This document shows positions 5,735 through 6,484 of a stretch of 6,484 bases of DNA, one piece after another. The translations under genes were made by a program, and so were the position numbers. Origin of the DNA: JBFLVQ01 sp040758525 (GTDB lineage Bacteria; Acidobacteriota; Blastocatellia; Chloracidobacteriales; JADJPF01). The DNA lies in assembly GCA_040758525.1 (NCBI GenBank), contig JBFLVQ010000556.1, positions 1-6,484 on the forward strand. The letters run 5' to 3'. Below the pieces are notes generated by a model. That model saw only the letters and a program-made list of their open reading frames with translations, was not told the origin of the DNA and did not search any database. The stretch's first letter is position 1, and each line of letters starts with the position of its first letter.

Positions 5735-6484
5735 AAGGCGATCTCCATTCGAGTTGAGCAGTTGTGTAAGAAAGAAATAATCGAACTTTAACAGGTTGAA
5801 ATTGGATCTATTTTGACGAATATTGTACTCTGTCTTCTCAATGAAAGCCGGGAGCAGGACATCGTCTCGGTAGTATGTACCTGTATATATTTGTGGTAAC
5901 ACTTTAAAGAGGTGATTTTGGTATTTCTTCTTATCTTTTGTAACATCTCCTAATATATTAAAAAACGCCTTTTTAATATCAAGGTATTCAAATTCTTTGG
6001 GTCGATGGGGGTAAAGGCTTTCGCGTTCTTCCTGTAATGGATAGCGAATACATTGAACTCGATGGCTCAGATTGGCTAAAAAGCTTCTTTCCAGTCCTGA
6101 TAGTTCCACCAGATCTACATCGGGGCCAGAAGAATTGGCTTTGCTGAAGATAAAATCAAACTGGATAATATTCTCCGCAATATCCTCAATTATTGGTTCA
6201 AACAGGCTATCTAACAGATTCGTAGATAAGTTTAGTTTGTTTATTTCAGTAAGTTTAACTTCTTCCTCTGCTTGTGTTGTAGGGGATCTGTTTTCAAAAA
6301 AATCTTCTATATCAGAGGCGCTAAGATTATTACCTTTTGGTAGGACAATTATTTTAATGTCTCGTTCTCTTATCACTGGCCGTTGTGAATAATCAATTGC
6401 ATAAAGTAGATCCATAACCTCATCTTGATCTTTAAAAGTTCTTGTTTTGTAAAGATTATTACTATTGAATTGGGGGAATTGTAA
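5360..6484 (-). CDS. cas8b: Cas8b/Csh1 large subunit of type I-B Cascade (5' end beyond the window)
   Basis: Cas8b is the large Cascade subunit that recognises the PAM and, in type I-B, carries a C-terminal helical bundle that resembles the small subunit. The frame is open from the right edge without a stop; 374 residues are visible. The ATG at 6415-6413 is not the real start: 23 further in-frame codons precede it to the edge, no clear ribosome site lies before it, and Csh1 proteins are usually over 500 aa, so the N-terminal part is outside. Recognisable Csh1 features, numbered from that internal Met, are QSYQVGLLLGKMARPLDRKI (235-254), SFEKNYVGLLSRRI (256-269), a helical segment LANFINEKLAIHN (278-290) and the terminal AFGFFESYYTYEK (321-333). 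Position immediately before cas7 confirms the role. The 3' third probably also encodes Cas11 from an internal start. Called from family pattern; Cas8 proteins diverge strongly, but context makes the call firm. Confidence 0.93.
   Translation of the reverse strand, partial: LQFPQFNSNNLYKTRTFKDQDEVMDLLYAIDYSQRPVIRERDIKIIVLPKGNNLSASDIEDFFENRSPTTQAEEEVKLTEINKLNLSTNLLDSLFEPIIEDIAENIIQFDFIFSKANSSGPDVDLVELSGLERSFLANLSHRVQCIRYPLQEERESLYPHRPKEFEYLDIKKAFFNILGDVTKDKKKYQNHLFKVLPQIYTGTYYRDDVLLPAFIEKTEYNIRQNRSNFNLLKFDYFFLTQLLNSNGDRLMEEMKNSQSYQVGLLLGKMARPLDRKINSFEKNYVGLLSRRISDQEGLIKLANFINEKLAIHNVAYLNLKQAFVQLARIISEMPAKDYHKSYCAFGFFESYYTYEKSEQDSGTLADSHILNTVD
5567..5594. repeat. Perfect 28-bp palindrome inside cas8b
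   Basis: The left half ATTGATAAAGTTGG (5567-5580) is followed at once by its exact reverse complement CCAACTTTATCAAT (5581-5594). It encodes Leu-Ile-Lys-Leu-Ala-Asn-Phe-Ile-Asn in the C-terminal helical region of Cas8b/Cas11. In mRNA it could form a 12-bp stem with a GGCC tetraloop; in DNA it is a perfect two-fold site. No U-run follows on either strand, so it is not an intrinsic terminator. Function unknown. Confidence 0.85.
5743..5746 (-). promoter_or_regulatory. Internal ribosome binding site for Cas11
   Basis: GGAG on the minus strand within cas8b codons for Asn-Gly-Asp, 8 bases before the in-frame ATG at 5734-5732. It is the best Shine-Dalgarno and start pair I found inside the visible cas8b, and it lies where a small-subunit start is expected. 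Confidence 0.6.
5955..5979. repeat. AT-rich inverted repeat, 10-bp arms and 5-base loop, inside cas8b
   Basis: The left arm ATATTAAAAA (5955-5964) pairs exactly with TTTTTAATAT (5970-5979) around ACGCC. It falls in codons for Asp-Ile-Lys-Lys-Ala-Phe-Phe-Asn-Ile-Leu. The stem has no G or C pairs, so a stable terminator is unlikely. Low-complexity A and T codons make a chance origin plausible. Confidence 0.6.

Noticed and set aside
1..6484. CRISPR repeats or a spacer array
   Set aside because: No regularly spaced 28-37-base direct repeats on either strand; the array is presumably beyond the left edge after cas2.

Overview
The window is the middle of a CRISPR-Cas type I-B (Hmari-type) operon. 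All six cas genes lie on the minus strand, so transcription runs from right to left: cas8b/csh1 (5' end outside the window), cas7/csh2, cas5, cas3, cas4, cas1 (3' end outside the window). About 98% of the bases are coding. No CRISPR array, tRNA, rRNA, insertion sequence or convincing promoter or terminator is visible. By family precedent, cas6 should lie beyond the right edge, and cas2 followed by the CRISPR array beyond the left edge; none of these can be seen here.

Layout from right to left: Cas8b, the large subunit of the interference complex, is open to the right edge (374 residues visible, TAA at 5360-5362). After a 27-base gap with a good ribosome binding site comes cas7 (backbone subunit, 317 aa). 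It is joined by an ATGA overlap to cas5 (229 aa), which overlaps cas3 by 16 bases (HD nuclease-helicase fusion, 802 aa). The cas3 TGA overlaps a TTG start for cas4 (184 aa, RecB-like Fe-S nuclease). A 30-base gap holding a GAGGAG ribosome binding site leads into cas1 (239 codons visible). Cas8b, Cas7, Cas5 and the predicted Cas11 form the Cascade complex that binds crRNA and target DNA. Cas3 unwinds and degrades the target. Cas4 and Cas1 (with the unseen Cas2) select and integrate new spacers.

The DNA suggests a bacterium of fairly low G+C (about 40% by eye) that uses GGAG-type Shine-Dalgarno sites. The protein families are widespread through horizontal transfer, so I cannot name a phylum. 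All visible genes look intact and their catalytic motifs are present where they fall inside the window, so the system looks functional rather than decayed.

The system is a known type. The points worth a second look are: (1) an in-frame ATG inside cas8b at 5732-5734 with GGAG eight bases upstream, which would make a separate 124-aa Cas11 small subunit; (2) a perfect 28-bp palindrome inside that same region; (3) a perfect 20-bp palindrome in cas3 sharing an AAAGTT/AACTTT core with it; (4) a 10-bp-arm hairpin in cas8b.
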